Positions 8,609 to 17,526 of a DNA stretch of 61,589 nt are shown here, one piece after another. Every line of letters starts with the position of its first letter. Position 1 is the first letter of the stretch. A program made the position numbers and the translations under genes. The DNA comes from an uncultured Bacteroidales bacterium (GTDB lineage Bacteria > Bacteroidota > Bacteroidia > Bacteroidales > Muribaculaceae), in NCBI GenBank assembly GCA_902786725.1, contig CADADP010000013.1, positions 1 to 61,589 on the forward strand, given 5' to 3'. Under the pieces are notes generated by a model. It made no database searches. It was given only the letters and a program-made list of their open reading frames with translations, and was not told the DNA's origin.

Positions 8609-9586
8609 TTATTTCTTGGCCTCAGAAGTCTCACCATTCAATTCGGCCTCAATCTCATAGTGGTTGCGGTCGGGCGCGTGTCGTATCACTAACTCGCCCA
8701 GAAAACCGGTCAGGAACAGCTGTGTGCCCAGTATCATAAATGTCAGCGACAGGAAAAAGTAGGGCGAGTCGGTCACCAGTATGTAGGGGTTACCGGCATA
8801 CATGTTATAGAGCTTGCTCGCACCCACTATCACCACAGCTATGAAGCCTATAATGAACATCAAGCTACCCAGCAACCCGAAGAAGTGCATCGGCTTTACG
8901 CCGAATTTGCTTTGGAACCACAGCGTCATCAGGTCCAAGTAACCGTTCACAAAGCGGTCCAGACCAAACTTTGTGGTCCCGTACTTGCGCGCCTGATGAT
9001 GAACCACCTTCTCGCCTATGCGGCTATAGCCGGCATTCTTGGCCAGGTAGGGAATGTAGCGATGCATGTCGCCATACACCTCTATGTGCTTCACCACTTC
9101 GCGGCGATATGCCTTCAGACCGCAGTTGAAGTCGTGCAGATTGTGAATGCCGCTCACTCGCCGTGCTGTGGCGTTGAACAACTTGGTGGGAAGCGTCTTC
9201 GACAGCGGGTCGTAGCGCTTCTTCTTCCATCCGCTCACCAAGTCATACCCGTCCTCGGTTATCATGCGATACAACTCGGGTATCTCATCGGGCGAGTCTT
9301 GCAAGTCGGCGTCCATCGTTATCACCACATCGCCTTGAGCGCGCGTGAAACCCACATTCAACGCCGGCGACTTGCCATAGTTTCGACGGAACGACACTCC
9401 TCTCACCGACGCATTCTTGGCGTGGAGGCTCTCTATCACCTCCCACGACTTGTCGGTGCTGCCGTCGTCTATCATTAGCACCTCGTATGTGAAATTGTTT
9501 TCGCTCATCACGCGCTCTATCCATGCCACAAGTTCAGGCAGCGATTCGGCTTCGTTATAGAGTGGTATGATTACTGAAATGTCCAT
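8609..9586 (-). CDS. Family 2 glycosyltransferase, DPM1/GtrB-like, membrane anchored
   Basis: Transfers a sugar from a nucleotide donor to an acceptor, probably undecaprenyl phosphate, at the inner face of the cytoplasmic membrane. The GT-A fold is seen from residue 1: VIIPLYNEAESL, the DDGS(T)D motif near 40, and the metal-binding MDADLQDSPDE near 92-102. After residue 230 come two strongly hydrophobic helices (FFGLLGSLMFIIGFIAVVIV and PYFFLSLTFMILGTQLFL), the usual anchor of this subfamily. The frame is open upstream to 10132, but that part is the shadow of the DUF4199 gene; MDISVIIPLYNE at 9586 is the start, 325 residues. It lies 38 bp after the DUF4199 gene, a frequent Bacteroidetes pairing. 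Confidence 0.92.
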   Translation of the reverse strand: MDISVIIPLYNEAESLPELVAWIERVMSENNFTYEVLMIDDGSTDKSWEVIESLHAKNASVRGVSFRRNYGKSPALNVGFTRAQGDVVITMDADLQDSPDEIPELYRMITEDGYDLVSGWKKKRYDPLSKTLPTKLFNATARRVSGIHNLHDFNCGLKAYRREVVKHIEVYGDMHRYIPYLAKNAGYSRIGEKVVHHQARKYGTTKFGLDRFVNGYLDLMTLWFQSKFGVKPMHFFGLLGSLMFIIGFIAVVIVGASKLYNMYAGNPYILVTDSPYFFLSLTFMILGTQLFLTGFLGELVIRHAPDRNHYEIEAELNGETSEAKK

Positions 9587-9624
9587 ATTCTGTATCTTTT
9601 TATTGCTAATTTTATTTGTTTGGT

Positions 9625-10092
9625 TTAGGGCTCTTGCCTCTGCCTCCCGAAAGCTCGCGCCAGCACTGCAGTTAATGCGCTCAGCACCGAGCCGCCGAAG
9701 GTGGTGAACCAGAACAGGCTCATCACCATCTGTATCGGGCTTGGCAAAGCGCCTTGTTCTATCACGTCGCGTAGAATCTTGCCGGCTTCGGCCATGCCAA
9801 GACTTGGCTCCGACTCGTATATCTGTGCCGCCAACTCGGCCTGAGTGCGGATAAATTCGGGCCGTAGCCACTGGAACACGCCATAGGTCACAAGGCCCGT
9901 TATCAGCGAGCCGCAGATAAACATCAGTATGCCCAGCATCCACAGGTCGGCGAAAGGCGCTTTCCCACCTGATGCCACATATTCCTTGCTCTGGAACCGA
10001 TACACAACCACCGGTGTCACTATAGCCATAATCAAGCCGGCAACTGCCAGCGGCGCCACCTTGTCGGCATATATCCACGCCAGTGCCATCAC
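9625..10092 (-). CDS. DUF4199 family membrane protein, possible N-terminal frameshift
   Basis: Small membrane protein of unknown function commonly found beside GT2 glycosyltransferases in Bacteroidetes. Hydrophobic helices are visible at about 10-30 (PLAVAGLIMAIVTPVVVY), 48-70 (LWMLGILMFICGSLITGLV) and 122-148. The frame starts at GTG 10092 or ATG 10089. Just upstream, in another frame, is ATG 10127 followed by codons for MEQKKNV, a typical DUF4199 beginning. One extra base in the run at about 10102-10107 would join it to WALTVMMALAW and add about 12 residues. So either the gene starts internally or a single-base indel (real or sequencing) has cut off the true start. Confidence 0.75.
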   Translation of the reverse strand: MMALAWIYADKVAPLAVAGLIMAIVTPVVVYRFQSKEYVASGGKAPFADLWMLGILMFICGSLITGLVTYGVFQWLRPEFIRTQAELAAQIYESEPSLGMAEAGKILRDVIEQGALPSPIQMVMSLFWFTTFGGSVLSALTAVLARAFGRQRQEP

Positions 10093-10187
10093 CGTGAGCG
10101 CCCAAATACATTTTTCTTCTGCTCCATATCATGTGAAGGGGCCGGCAAATCAGCGGTTACCCAACGAATTTCGCCCCATTTAACTTG

Positions 10188-10219
10188 CAAAGATAGTGCA
10201 AACCGAGCGCAAACGCAAA
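10188..10219 (-). promoter_or_regulatory. Promoter of the DUF4199-GT2-DUF6452-DUF6048 unit
   Basis: Minus-strand TTTG (10216-10219), 20 bp, TATCTTTG (10188-10195): a full match to the consensus. The -33 half lies inside the first copy of the 43-bp repeat described next. Confidence 0.7.
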
Positions 10220-10238
10220 TTTATTTGCATTTTGCCGA
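10196..10238. repeat. 43-bp intergenic repeat, copy 1
   Basis: Begins GTGCAAACCGAGCGCAAACG and ends TTTGCCGA, identical to 10279-10321, offset 83 bp. It carries the -33 element of the neighbouring promoter and contains an internal palindrome-like core (GCAAATTTATTTGC). The same phrase is, from memory, common in Bacteroidales intergenic regions. Confidence 0.85.
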
Positions 10239-10278
10239 GGTGAAGCCTATCTTCGCCGCCCTCTCTGGCGGCAACGAA

Positions 10279-10321
10279 GTGCAAACCGAGCGCAAACGCA
10301 AATTTATTTGCATTTTGCCGA
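10279..10321. repeat. 43-bp intergenic repeat, copy 2
   Basis: Exact second copy. The bases adjoining it on the promoter side read CTTCGTTG on the minus strand instead of TATCTTTG, so this copy seems to have lost its -7 box. A GC-rich hairpin-like segment (GCCGCCCTCTCTGGCGGC) lies between the copies. Together they fill most of the 425-bp gap between DUF4199 and the next gene. Confidence 0.85.
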
Positions 10322-10459
10322 TTTTGCCGAGGTTTGCAAGCAACTAAAAATCAATCTTCCTTAACGTCTGTCCTGAAAAAATCGTAAACCTGGTACAAGA
10401 TAGGTCCACTTAGTCAGAATTAGACTCTCAAAGCTGTCATCGAAATGTTACATAACAGC

Positions 10460-10491
10460 GAGGGTGACATCCACTACGGGAAGCCACCCTC
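10460..10491 (-). terminator. Stem-loop after the two-module secreted protein gene
   Basis: GAGGGTG (10460-10466) pairs with CACCCTC (10485-10491) about 25 bp beyond the stop of the minus-strand gene at 10518. No clear T-run follows, so the terminator call is tentative. Confidence 0.45.
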
Positions 10492-10517
10492 ACTTTGGTA
10501 TTATCTCGCTAAATGCG

Positions 10518-13500
10518 TTATTTCACAATTTTGCTTGCGGTCTTAGTACCGTCGGTATATTTGGTCACCACTATGTTCACACCGCTGAATGGCTCGGCCG
10601 ATGCCACGCCCAGCGTATTGTAGTAAGTCACCTCACTCACCTGCTTCTCCACAGGCACATCTTCCACATCCGTCACGATGCCTATTGTAATCGTCTGCGG
10701 CTCGGCAATCTCAAATCCGTCGGCCGACTCAATGGTGATGGTGCCGTTCTTAGTCACTGTCTTACGACGCTCCTTAGCCCTCACGCCGGCTGGCTCAGAG
10801 CCACTATTCGATTCGCCCGTATCGTAGGTGAGCAACAACTTTCCTTCTCCATTGTCCACAACGCTAAGGTTAGGAATGTCGCACGTGATTTTCAGCGACT
10901 TGTCGGTAGCATTAGCCGGTGTGATGGTGTAGTTGAGCTCCACAGGCACTGTAGGAGCCACCGCCTCAACTCTGTTTGTCTCCAGCGTAATGTCCTCCAC
11001 AGGTATCACAGCGTCTCCGGTGGTGATATGCAACGGACCCAGCGTGAAACGGTTACCATACACTATCTTCACCTTGAACGTGTGAAAGCCTTTCTTGAGC
11101 GGAATCTTGGCCCACTGGTCGCCGGCATTGGGATTTACGCCCTTATCCACGTAGTAGTTGTGACCGTAGAACTTGTTGGAACTCGATGCTATAGCGTTGG
11201 GCCAGCAGAACAGGGTGTCGTTGGCCGTGCCGTCGGGCAGCAGGGTGCTTGTCCACTGCGTGGGGTCGCTGATAACATTTGCGAATTCCGCCACTGCTTC
11301 AGCGTTGCCTACCGCGAAGTTGTTTCCGTTCTGACCCAGATACACGTTCTGCGGATTGCGCAGTAGCGAAGGATAAGACTTCTGGTTGGTCTTCAACGGC
11401 TTGCCGTCAAGTTCCAGCACCAGGGCGCCGCCCGCGTAGCGACGCGGATATATCATCTTGTTGCCCTCCGGTGTCAGCACCAAGCCATTGGCGCTGGCCG
11501 ATGCGGCCGATGCGGCATAGTCATACATCACCGATGTGGCAATGTTCACGTAACCGTAGCAGTAGTCGGGCACCACGTTCACTGTGTAATTGAACCACGA
11601 GCCGTAGTACTTGAACGCGTCCTCAAATGTCCACGGCGACGAGGCATTAACATCGTTCTCGTGCCCACCGTTCACATCGGCCGGATTATGAGCGTTGCCG
11701 CTATGTCCTAACCACGACGACACCACTCCGTATGCGAATCCGTTAGTAACTGAATTTGTATCGAAACCGGTCTGGTTCGAAGTCGCTGCGTCACCTTCTA
11801 CAAACACACTGTCCACGTCCATGCGGCGGTTGAAGCCCCAGCTATTGCGTGTGGGCGAGTAACTGCTGTAGCCTATGCCCTGACCTCCATGGTCCCACAT
11901 CACGCTCTGGATATATTTGTCGGCATTGGCCGTGAGCTGGCGGCGTGGCAAACTATTGTTCTCTTTCTCAAACTGGAACTGCGTGAGACTCACCACGCTT
12001 CCCTCTTCCAGATAGGGGAACACCACCTCTATTTTGTTGAATTGATTATTGGTCAGACCCACTTGCGCATTCTCCACGGTGAACGTCTGCCGGTTGCGGC
12101 TGTCCTTGGCCACACCCAGATAACTTATCTTCGATGAGCCGTCGGTGGTGTTGGTTAGGCGCAGGTATGGCTCAAACTCAGAGTTCGCTCCATTCTCGTT
12201 GTAGGTTATCAGCGACAGATACGTCAAGCGACCATTGCGGTTGTCGTTGGCATTGTAGAATGCGCTCTGTTCGGTGCTGAATATCACATCGCCAGTTCCG
12301 GCGGCCACCGCCCCGGCCCAGCCTTGATAGCCGCCTGCGGCGTGTGGCTGTATCTCTTTAGCCCCGGTCACTGTCCACGACGTGGTTATGGTGCCCACTT
12401 CAGCGCGCACGGTGGTGAGGTCGGAATTTACCGAGCCGGCCAGGAATGTTCCGTCTTCTTTCATCATTCCAGTTGGGATGGGAGCGGCGGTCACATGCCC
12501 CGAACCATTACCCAGCTTGGTAATCTGCAACGATGCGCTGGCGCCGAATCCGTCGGCTGCCGTGCCCGTCACCGTCACATTGCGTGTGCCCACACCGTTG
12601 TAGGTTAGCGTTATCGTTCCGTCACCATTATCCACTATGCTCAGCTCTGCGCAGTCGCTTGTCCAGTCCACACCGGCTTCGGTGGCGTTAGCTGGCGACA
12701 CACTGTAGGCTACCGTCTTCGACTCGCCCGCAGCCAGTTTTGCCACAGTGGTTTCTGCGATAGTTATCGTTTGCAACGGCACCACCGTTTCTCCGGCAAC
12801 TATTTGGATAACACCCAGTTCGTTGTAGTGCCCGTAAATGTTTTGCACTCGAAGAGTGTGCTTGCCGGCCGTCAGCGGAACGCGCACGTATTGGTCGCCC
12901 GCTTGCGAATTTGCGGTCTTGTCGGTTATAAAGTTCAATGAATAGTCGAGTTCCCCCACATCCACTATGTACGGGAATGTGAACAGTGTGTCGTTGGGCG
13001 TGCCGTCTGACTTGAGCGTGGTCGTCCATCGGCTGTAGTCGCCCAGCAATTCCTTGAACTCGGCTTTGGAATACGCGTCGCTACCTGTCACTCCCTTGTT
13101 CTGATACATCATCCGCTGCTCCTTCAGAACGCTCGGGAATGCGGCTTGGTTGGTCTTCAGGTTCGCCCCGTCAAGGCTCAGAACATACGCTCCTCCGGAA
13201 TAGCGACGGCTCCATATCATCTTGTTGCCCTCGTCGGTGAGTACTATACCGTGGTCGCCATTGCCGTTAATATCGACCTGGCTGTATAACCACCTCTGTG
13301 CCGTGGAGATGTTTATTGTGGCATAGCATGGACTGGTCACGTTAAATGAGTAGTTGAACCACGAACCGTAGAAGTCGGTAGCCTGCTGATGCGTCCACGG
13401 ACTGCTTGAGTTGGCCGCACTTGTCAGACCTCCGTTCACGTCGGCGGGATTGCCCTCGTTCGCCGCATGGGTCATCTCCACAAAGCCATACTGAAGCCCG

Positions 13501-14732
13501 TCGATTCCGGCATTGTTTGAACTTTCTCCTCCGATAATAACCACACTATCCATATCTGTGCGGCGCCATAAGCTACCCCAACTCGAGTCGCTGCGTCTGT
13601 TGTAACTATGGTAGCCCACACCCAAGCCTCCCTGGTCATAGAAGTGGCTGGGGATGTTCACTGTGGAACCGGGCGCCACATTCCGTGTTCCGGTTAGCTC
13701 ATATTGGAACGCTAAAAGACTAACCTCGGCTCCCGTGGGAACATTGGGGAAGATTACTTCCACTTTGTTGAAATTGTTGTTGCTCAGACCGTATGTGGGG
13801 TAATAGGCTGTGAGCGTCTGGCGATTGGGACTGCTCTTGGTAGTGCCCATACGCAGCTGTTTCACTTTGCCGTCAGTGCCATAGAGCACCAGTATGGGCG
13901 TAAAAGTGGCACTCGCGTCACTCGGATTATTAGTAATCACGGTTATATTCGCTTGGGCCACGCTCCCGTCGTCACGGTTATATGCGTTGGTCTGCGATGT
14001 GGAGAACGTAATGTCGCCTCCGTTACCTATAGCGCCGGTCCACGACCTGTGTGGCTGCGCAGAACTGTGCGGGACTGTGCTGCTTGCTCCGGTCACTGTC
14101 CAGTTGGTGGTGAATCGGTTGCCTTCCAAGGTGACCGATGCTAACGCGTCGTTCACGGTAGCCCCTACAAACGGCCATGAGTTCTTTATCGTCCCGGGCG
14201 CTATCGGCGTGGCATCGGCAATGCCATCATCCGGAACGTATGGGTCGTTCTCGGTCTTGCACACGCGCAGATGACGAATCTGTATCGTCTTTCCACTCGC
14301 TCCACCCAAGTCAAGCCTGAACTGGTCGCCAATCGAGCCAACGCCCCAGTCGCTCAACTGCTGCGACACATTCACGCTGAATACAGCCCATTCACTCGTG
14401 GCAATCAGTTGCTGATTCTTTATCGAATAAGCGTCGCTCCAGTTATTGTACTTGCCTTTGAAAAAAATCTGGAGGTCGTTAATAGCCTGGTCCAGTTTGT
14501 ACTCAAATGTAATCACTACCTCGCCGCTGGTGAGGGCTCTCGAGAATCCCTCGGTAAGTACGAAGGGGTCATTGCCTTGTGTGACAAACGTGTAGGCACT
14601 CGTAGCGTCGTCATACGACCACGTCACATGATTGTACCCTGCGTCCCTTATTGTTAAGTTCAGCGATGCGGATGCCGTGCCGAATCCACATATCACACAA
14701 ATCATTAACAGAAAAAGGTTTATCCGTTTCAT
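10518..14732 (-). CDS. Large secreted protein with two tandem ~500-residue modules, Ig-like domains and a T9SS-like tail
   Basis: I do not recognise a named family. The 1404-residue protein starts at ATG 14732 with signal peptide MKRINLFLLMICVICGFG; the open extension to 14876 is noncoding leader. Two modules repeat. Each has an N-terminal WTGAIGNGGDI- or WAGAVAAGTGDV-type segment, then NPADVNGG, SSPWT and YGSWFNY, then EGNKMI followed by RRYxGGAxVLxLDG, then a module-ending stretch GDQYVRVPL or GDQWAKIPL that resembles carbohydrate-binding folds. Each module is followed by a Big_2-like Ig domain (VSPANAT and ITPANAT). The tail ends YYNTLGVASAEPFSGVNI and basic residues, close to the tail of the LRR protein at 20121-23759, so both probably use the same type IX-like sorting route. 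No catalytic motif seen; a glycan-binding surface protein is inference. Confidence 0.8.
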   Translation of the reverse strand: MKRINLFLLMICVICGFGTASASLNLTIRDAGYNHVTWSYDDATSAYTFVTQGNDPFVLTEGFSRALTSGEVVITFEYKLDQAINDLQIFFKGKYNNWSDAYSIKNQQLIATSEWAVFSVNVSQQLSDWGVGSIGDQFRLDLGGASGKTIQIRHLRVCKTENDPYVPDDGIADATPIAPGTIKNSWPFVGATVNDALASVTLEGNRFTTNWTVTGASSTVPHSSAQPHRSWTGAIGNGGDITFSTSQTNAYNRDDGSVAQANITVITNNPSDASATFTPILVLYGTDGKVKQLRMGTTKSSPNRQTLTAYYPTYGLSNNNFNKVEVIFPNVPTGAEVSLLAFQYELTGTRNVAPGSTVNIPSHFYDQGGLGVGYHSYNRRSDSSWGSLWRRTDMDSVVIIGGESSNNAGIDGLQYGFVEMTHAANEGNPADVNGGLTSAANSSSPWTHQQATDFYGSWFNYSFNVTSPCYATINISTAQRWLYSQVDINGNGDHGIVLTDEGNKMIWSRRYSGGAYVLSLDGANLKTNQAAFPSVLKEQRMMYQNKGVTGSDAYSKAEFKELLGDYSRWTTTLKSDGTPNDTLFTFPYIVDVGELDYSLNFITDKTANSQAGDQYVRVPLTAGKHTLRVQNIYGHYNELGVIQIVAGETVVPLQTITIAETTVAKLAAGESKTVAYSVSPANATEAGVDWTSDCAELSIVDNGDGTITLTYNGVGTRNVTVTGTAADGFGASASLQITKLGNGSGHVTAAPIPTGMMKEDGTFLAGSVNSDLTTVRAEVGTITTSWTVTGAKEIQPHAAGGYQGWAGAVAAGTGDVIFSTEQSAFYNANDNRNGRLTYLSLITYNENGANSEFEPYLRLTNTTDGSSKISYLGVAKDSRNRQTFTVENAQVGLTNNQFNKIEVVFPYLEEGSVVSLTQFQFEKENNSLPRRQLTANADKYIQSVMWDHGGQGIGYSSYSPTRNSWGFNRRMDVDSVFVEGDAATSNQTGFDTNSVTNGFAYGVVSSWLGHSGNAHNPADVNGGHENDVNASSPWTFEDAFKYYGSWFNYTVNVVPDYCYGYVNIATSVMYDYAASAASASANGLVLTPEGNKMIYPRRYAGGALVLELDGKPLKTNQKSYPSLLRNPQNVYLGQNGNNFAVGNAEAVAEFANVISDPTQWTSTLLPDGTANDTLFCWPNAIASSSNKFYGHNYYVDKGVNPNAGDQWAKIPLKKGFHTFKVKIVYGNRFTLGPLHITTGDAVIPVEDITLETNRVEAVAPTVPVELNYTITPANATDKSLKITCDIPNLSVVDNGEGKLLLTYDTGESNSGSEPAGVRAKERRKTVTKNGTITIESADGFEIAEPQTITIGIVTDVEDVPVEKQVSEVTYYNTLGVASAEPFSGVNIVVTKYTDGTKTASKIVK

Positions 14733-14837
14733 GATAAATAAAAATATTGGGTTATACTTAAATTTTGATTTTCGTCTAAATCTCCTCAGTCTTTCTGTGC
14801 GTGACTTTATTTTCACTATAAGCCAGCCATCAAAATG

Positions 14838-14867
14838 CAAATATATAAATAAATTTCTGAATATCAA
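14838..14867 (-). promoter_or_regulatory. Probable promoter of the two-module secreted protein gene
   Basis: Minus-strand TTGA (14864-14867), 18 bp, TATATTTG (14838-14845). The spacer is one base shorter than usual. It gives a leader of about 100 nt. Confidence 0.5.
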
Positions 14868-14947
14868 GGTATGCAAGCAAAAAAATTACCATGTATCGCT
14901 CGGGCATCTCTCGCACGGCGATTAACGGCGATTAATTAGCATATCTA

Positions 14948-14978
14948 TTGTGATTATTGCGGATTTTTTATAATTTTG
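14948..14978 (+). promoter_or_regulatory. Promoter of the BspA-like LRR/dockerin gene
   Basis: TTGT (14948-14951), 19 bp, TAATTTTG (14971-14978), with the ATG 36 bp further on. It is divergent from the promoter at 14838-14867, so the two secreted-protein genes share a 280-bp control region. Confidence 0.6.
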
Positions 14979-15014
14979 CGGATTAATTGGCAAAGTTTGC
15001 ACATTCAGTAACTT

Positions 15015-16421
15015 ATGAGATACTTTTTATTCACAATAGCAATGCTGGCGTCTCTCGCCGCAAGCGCGGTGACCGTGAGCAGCACTCCGGGGGCGCTGGC
15101 ATCGCTGGTAACCGACAAATCTATCACCGAACTCATCGTAACAGGAAAAATCGATGCGCGCGATATCGCATTTATTGCCGATGAGCTAAATGATTTGACT
15201 ATTCTCAATCTCAGTTCGGCCCAAATCGAAGCCTTCTCCGGCACAGTCCCGTCGCTGGGCGATGCGGAATCTTATCCGGCCGGCGAAATACCGGCGCGTG
15301 CCTTCGCGGGAAAAGGCTACTCCCGTGTGACGCTGCCTTCGTCGATAATCAGTATAGGCGACGCTGCTTTCGCCGGATGTCGCTCATTGGCCACGGTTAA
15401 TCTGCCGGCAAAATTGCAAAGCATCGGTAACGACGCATTCAATAATTCGGGCGTCACCGCGGCCACAATACCCGTCTCGGTGACGAACATGGGAAAACGT
15501 GCTTTTGCCAACTGCCGCCGCCTCACTCACGCCTACGTGAACTGTGCCGAACTCGGCATCGAGGCTTTCGCCGGATGCCGCAACCTGATGAAGCTCAGCA
15601 TTGCGAAGGCACTTCGCTCTATCGGAGATGGCGCATTCAAGGGTACCGGCCGTGTACAGATAACCATCCCTGAGGGTAGCTTGCTCGCTACTATAGGCGA
15701 CAATGCTTTTCGCAATAGCCAACTGGACGAATTTAACTTCGAGGCTCTGACAAACCTCAAATCTATTGGTGCATGGGCATTTGCCAACACGTCGCTCACT
15801 TCGGTCTCGATTCCCCATGGGGTCATCGCTGTTGGCGACGGCGCGTTCTTCTACAATACCGAACTGACCTCGGTGGCTTTGCCACGCTCTCTCAGCGTTG
15901 TGAGCAACTTTGTTCTGGCCGGTGATAACGCTGTCGTAGGCGACTCCATCCTCATGAAAGGACACAACACAGTGGGCGACTATGCCTTCTACAATTGGGA
16001 CCAAACCGAGAAATTCGTGGTCTCTTCCTCCGTGAATAATATCGGCGAACGTGCATTCGCCGGAATGACCGCACTAAATTCGCTCTACGCCTATCCGCGC
16101 CAGGTGCCGCAGTTAGGCGCCAACGTATGGGAAGGTGTGGACCAGGCTCACGCCACATTGCGGGTACACGGCTCGGTGGTCGATAACTATTCCGTCGCTG
16201 ACCAGTGGATGGACTTCGGTGGCATTTTCGCCTATAAGAATGTTACGCTCGACCTCAACAACGACGGCGGTGTGGATGTGGCCGATGTAGTGGCACTCGC
16301 TAATTTCACCATGGGCGATGTTCCGCAAGTCTTCGATATCGAGTCGGCCGACGTCAACGGCGACGGCAATGTGGATATTAGCGACGTGGTGTTCCTCTCT
16401 AACATCATTATGGGGTCTTAA
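15015..16421 (+). CDS. BspA-like LRR_5 protein with C-terminal dockerin-like module
   Basis: Secreted 468-residue protein with signal peptide MRYFLFTIAMLASLAASA. From about residue 95 to 375 it carries LRR_5/BspA repeats of the form 'IGDxAFxxCxxLxxVxLP', for example IGDAAFAGCRSLATVNLP and IGNDAFNNSGVTAATIP. The last 55 residues form two Ca-binding repeats of dockerin type I: DLNNDGGVDVADVVALANF and DVNGDGNVDISDVVFLSNI. Family knowledge links BspA repeats to binding of host or bacterial surface ligands; dockerins bind cohesins, but no cohesin is visible here. The propeller protein at 23870-25159 ends with a closely similar module. The stop is 22 bp before the acyltransferase gene. Confidence 0.88.
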   Translation: MRYFLFTIAMLASLAASAVTVSSTPGALASLVTDKSITELIVTGKIDARDIAFIADELNDLTILNLSSAQIEAFSGTVPSLGDAESYPAGEIPARAFAGKGYSRVTLPSSIISIGDAAFAGCRSLATVNLPAKLQSIGNDAFNNSGVTAATIPVSVTNMGKRAFANCRRLTHAYVNCAELGIEAFAGCRNLMKLSIAKALRSIGDGAFKGTGRVQITIPEGSLLATIGDNAFRNSQLDEFNFEALTNLKSIGAWAFANTSLTSVSIPHGVIAVGDGAFFYNTELTSVALPRSLSVVSNFVLAGDNAVVGDSILMKGHNTVGDYAFYNWDQTEKFVVSSSVNNIGERAFAGMTALNSLYAYPRQVPQLGANVWEGVDQAHATLRVHGSVVDNYSVADQWMDFGGIFAYKNVTLDLNNDGGVDVADVVALANFTMGDVPQVFDIESADVNGDGNVDISDVVFLSNIIMGS

Positions 16422-16443
16422 TCGAGCTCAATCTCGGCCCGTG

Positions 16444-17481
16444 ATGGAAACGGTAGGCTATCGGAATCATAGCGCGTCGGGCAGAATTAGTGGCTTCGAT
16501 GTGGCAAAATGTGTTGGCATGTGGCTTGTGTGCACATGCCACTGTTATTATGCCACCATCCGCAATCTGAGTCAACTGAATCTGGCGGTGGTCTCTGTGG
16601 CGATGCCGCTGTTTATGACTATTTGCGGCTTTTTCGCGCATTCCACCTTGAATTCAGGCTTGCGCATGCTCGTCACGCGCCGCCTGCTACCACTGGCATT
16701 GCCCATTATCGCGTGCACTGTCTGCTTTGCCGCGCTCAGCGTGGCATGGCACACGTTTTCGGTCGCCACTCTGCTTGAAACGGCCATGGGATGCCTGTGG
16801 TTCTTGCGTGCTTTGGCTGTAATATATGTCGTGGCGTGGCTTGTGCTGCGGCTCCCCTTGCCGCAGTGGCTCTCGGCGCTCATCTCTGTTGTGGTCCTGC
16901 TCGCTGTTCCCGGAGGCTCGGCTTGGCAGGTCAATTACCTGATTATCCTTTTCTGGACCGGATTCTTCTTGCGCAAGCACTACCAATCTTTCTGCCGTCA
17001 CCTCTCATGGGTGGCGCAGGCTTCGGTGGGAGTGTATATCATAGGTGCGCTCACGGGTTTTGTTCATGGGCAATACCACTTTAGCCACTGGATGATAACT
17101 AACTTCCCGTTCGCTCTGATTGCGCAGGTGGTGGTGGGTGTGTCGGGGTCGCTGGCCGTGATTTCGCTATCGCACCTGCTCTGCCGCATCACCGTGCATC
17201 GCAGCTATCTCGGCCATGTCACCGGCGCGATGGCGACCATAGGGCGCTACACGCTGGGCATCTATCTGGTGCAAACGGTGCTGCTGCAGTATGTTGGCTA
17301 CCACTATGCCATTCCGGCACTGATGCAATGGGCAGGCTCACTGCCACTATGGCTGGCCGACTTTGTGCTTACTCCGCTTCTGGCCCTCTTGGCGATGCTG
17401 CTTTGCTACGCCATCACACGTCTGCTTGCGCGCAATAGCCATCTCTCATTTGCCCTATTTGGCACCACCTACGCCCGCTAA
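16444..17481 (+). CDS. Acyltransferase family 3 integral membrane protein
   Basis: A 345-residue protein of about ten transmembrane helices, for example LAVVSVAMPLFMTICGFFA, LLPLALPIIACTVCFAAL and LIILFWTGFFL. It begins with a short soluble part (ISGFDVAKCVGMWLVCTCHC) matching the start of acyltransferase-3 proteins, where a conserved His in the first helix is catalytic; here the candidate is the H of CTCHCYY. The family O-acetylates surface glycans or lipids using acyl-CoA. The frame is open back to 16318, overlapping the LRR gene; ATG 16444 (GTG 16441 is also possible) avoids that. It is probably cotranscribed with the LRR gene, which suggests a cell-surface role, but the acceptor is unknown. 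Confidence 0.82.
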   Translation: METVGYRNHSASGRISGFDVAKCVGMWLVCTCHCYYATIRNLSQLNLAVVSVAMPLFMTICGFFAHSTLNSGLRMLVTRRLLPLALPIIACTVCFAALSVAWHTFSVATLLETAMGCLWFLRALAVIYVVAWLVLRLPLPQWLSALISVVVLLAVPGGSAWQVNYLIILFWTGFFLRKHYQSFCRHLSWVAQASVGVYIIGALTGFVHGQYHFSHWMITNFPFALIAQVVVGVSGSLAVISLSHLLCRITVHRSYLGHVTGAMATIGRYTLGIYLVQTVLLQYVGYHYAIPALMQWAGSLPLWLADFVLTPLLALLAMLLCYAITRLLARNSHLSFALFGTTYAR

Positions 17482-17526
17482 AACATCATTGGCCACACTC
17501 GTGTTTTGTCATCCGCTTATTATGGC

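Noticed and set aside
9587-10132. 182-residue N-terminal extension of the GT2 gene
   Set aside because: It is the shadow of the DUF4199 gene; the GT-A fold begins exactly at MDISVIIPLYNE.
16318-16443. N-terminal extension of the acyltransferase
   Set aside because: Overlaps the dockerin-like module of the upstream gene in another frame and lacks family resemblance.
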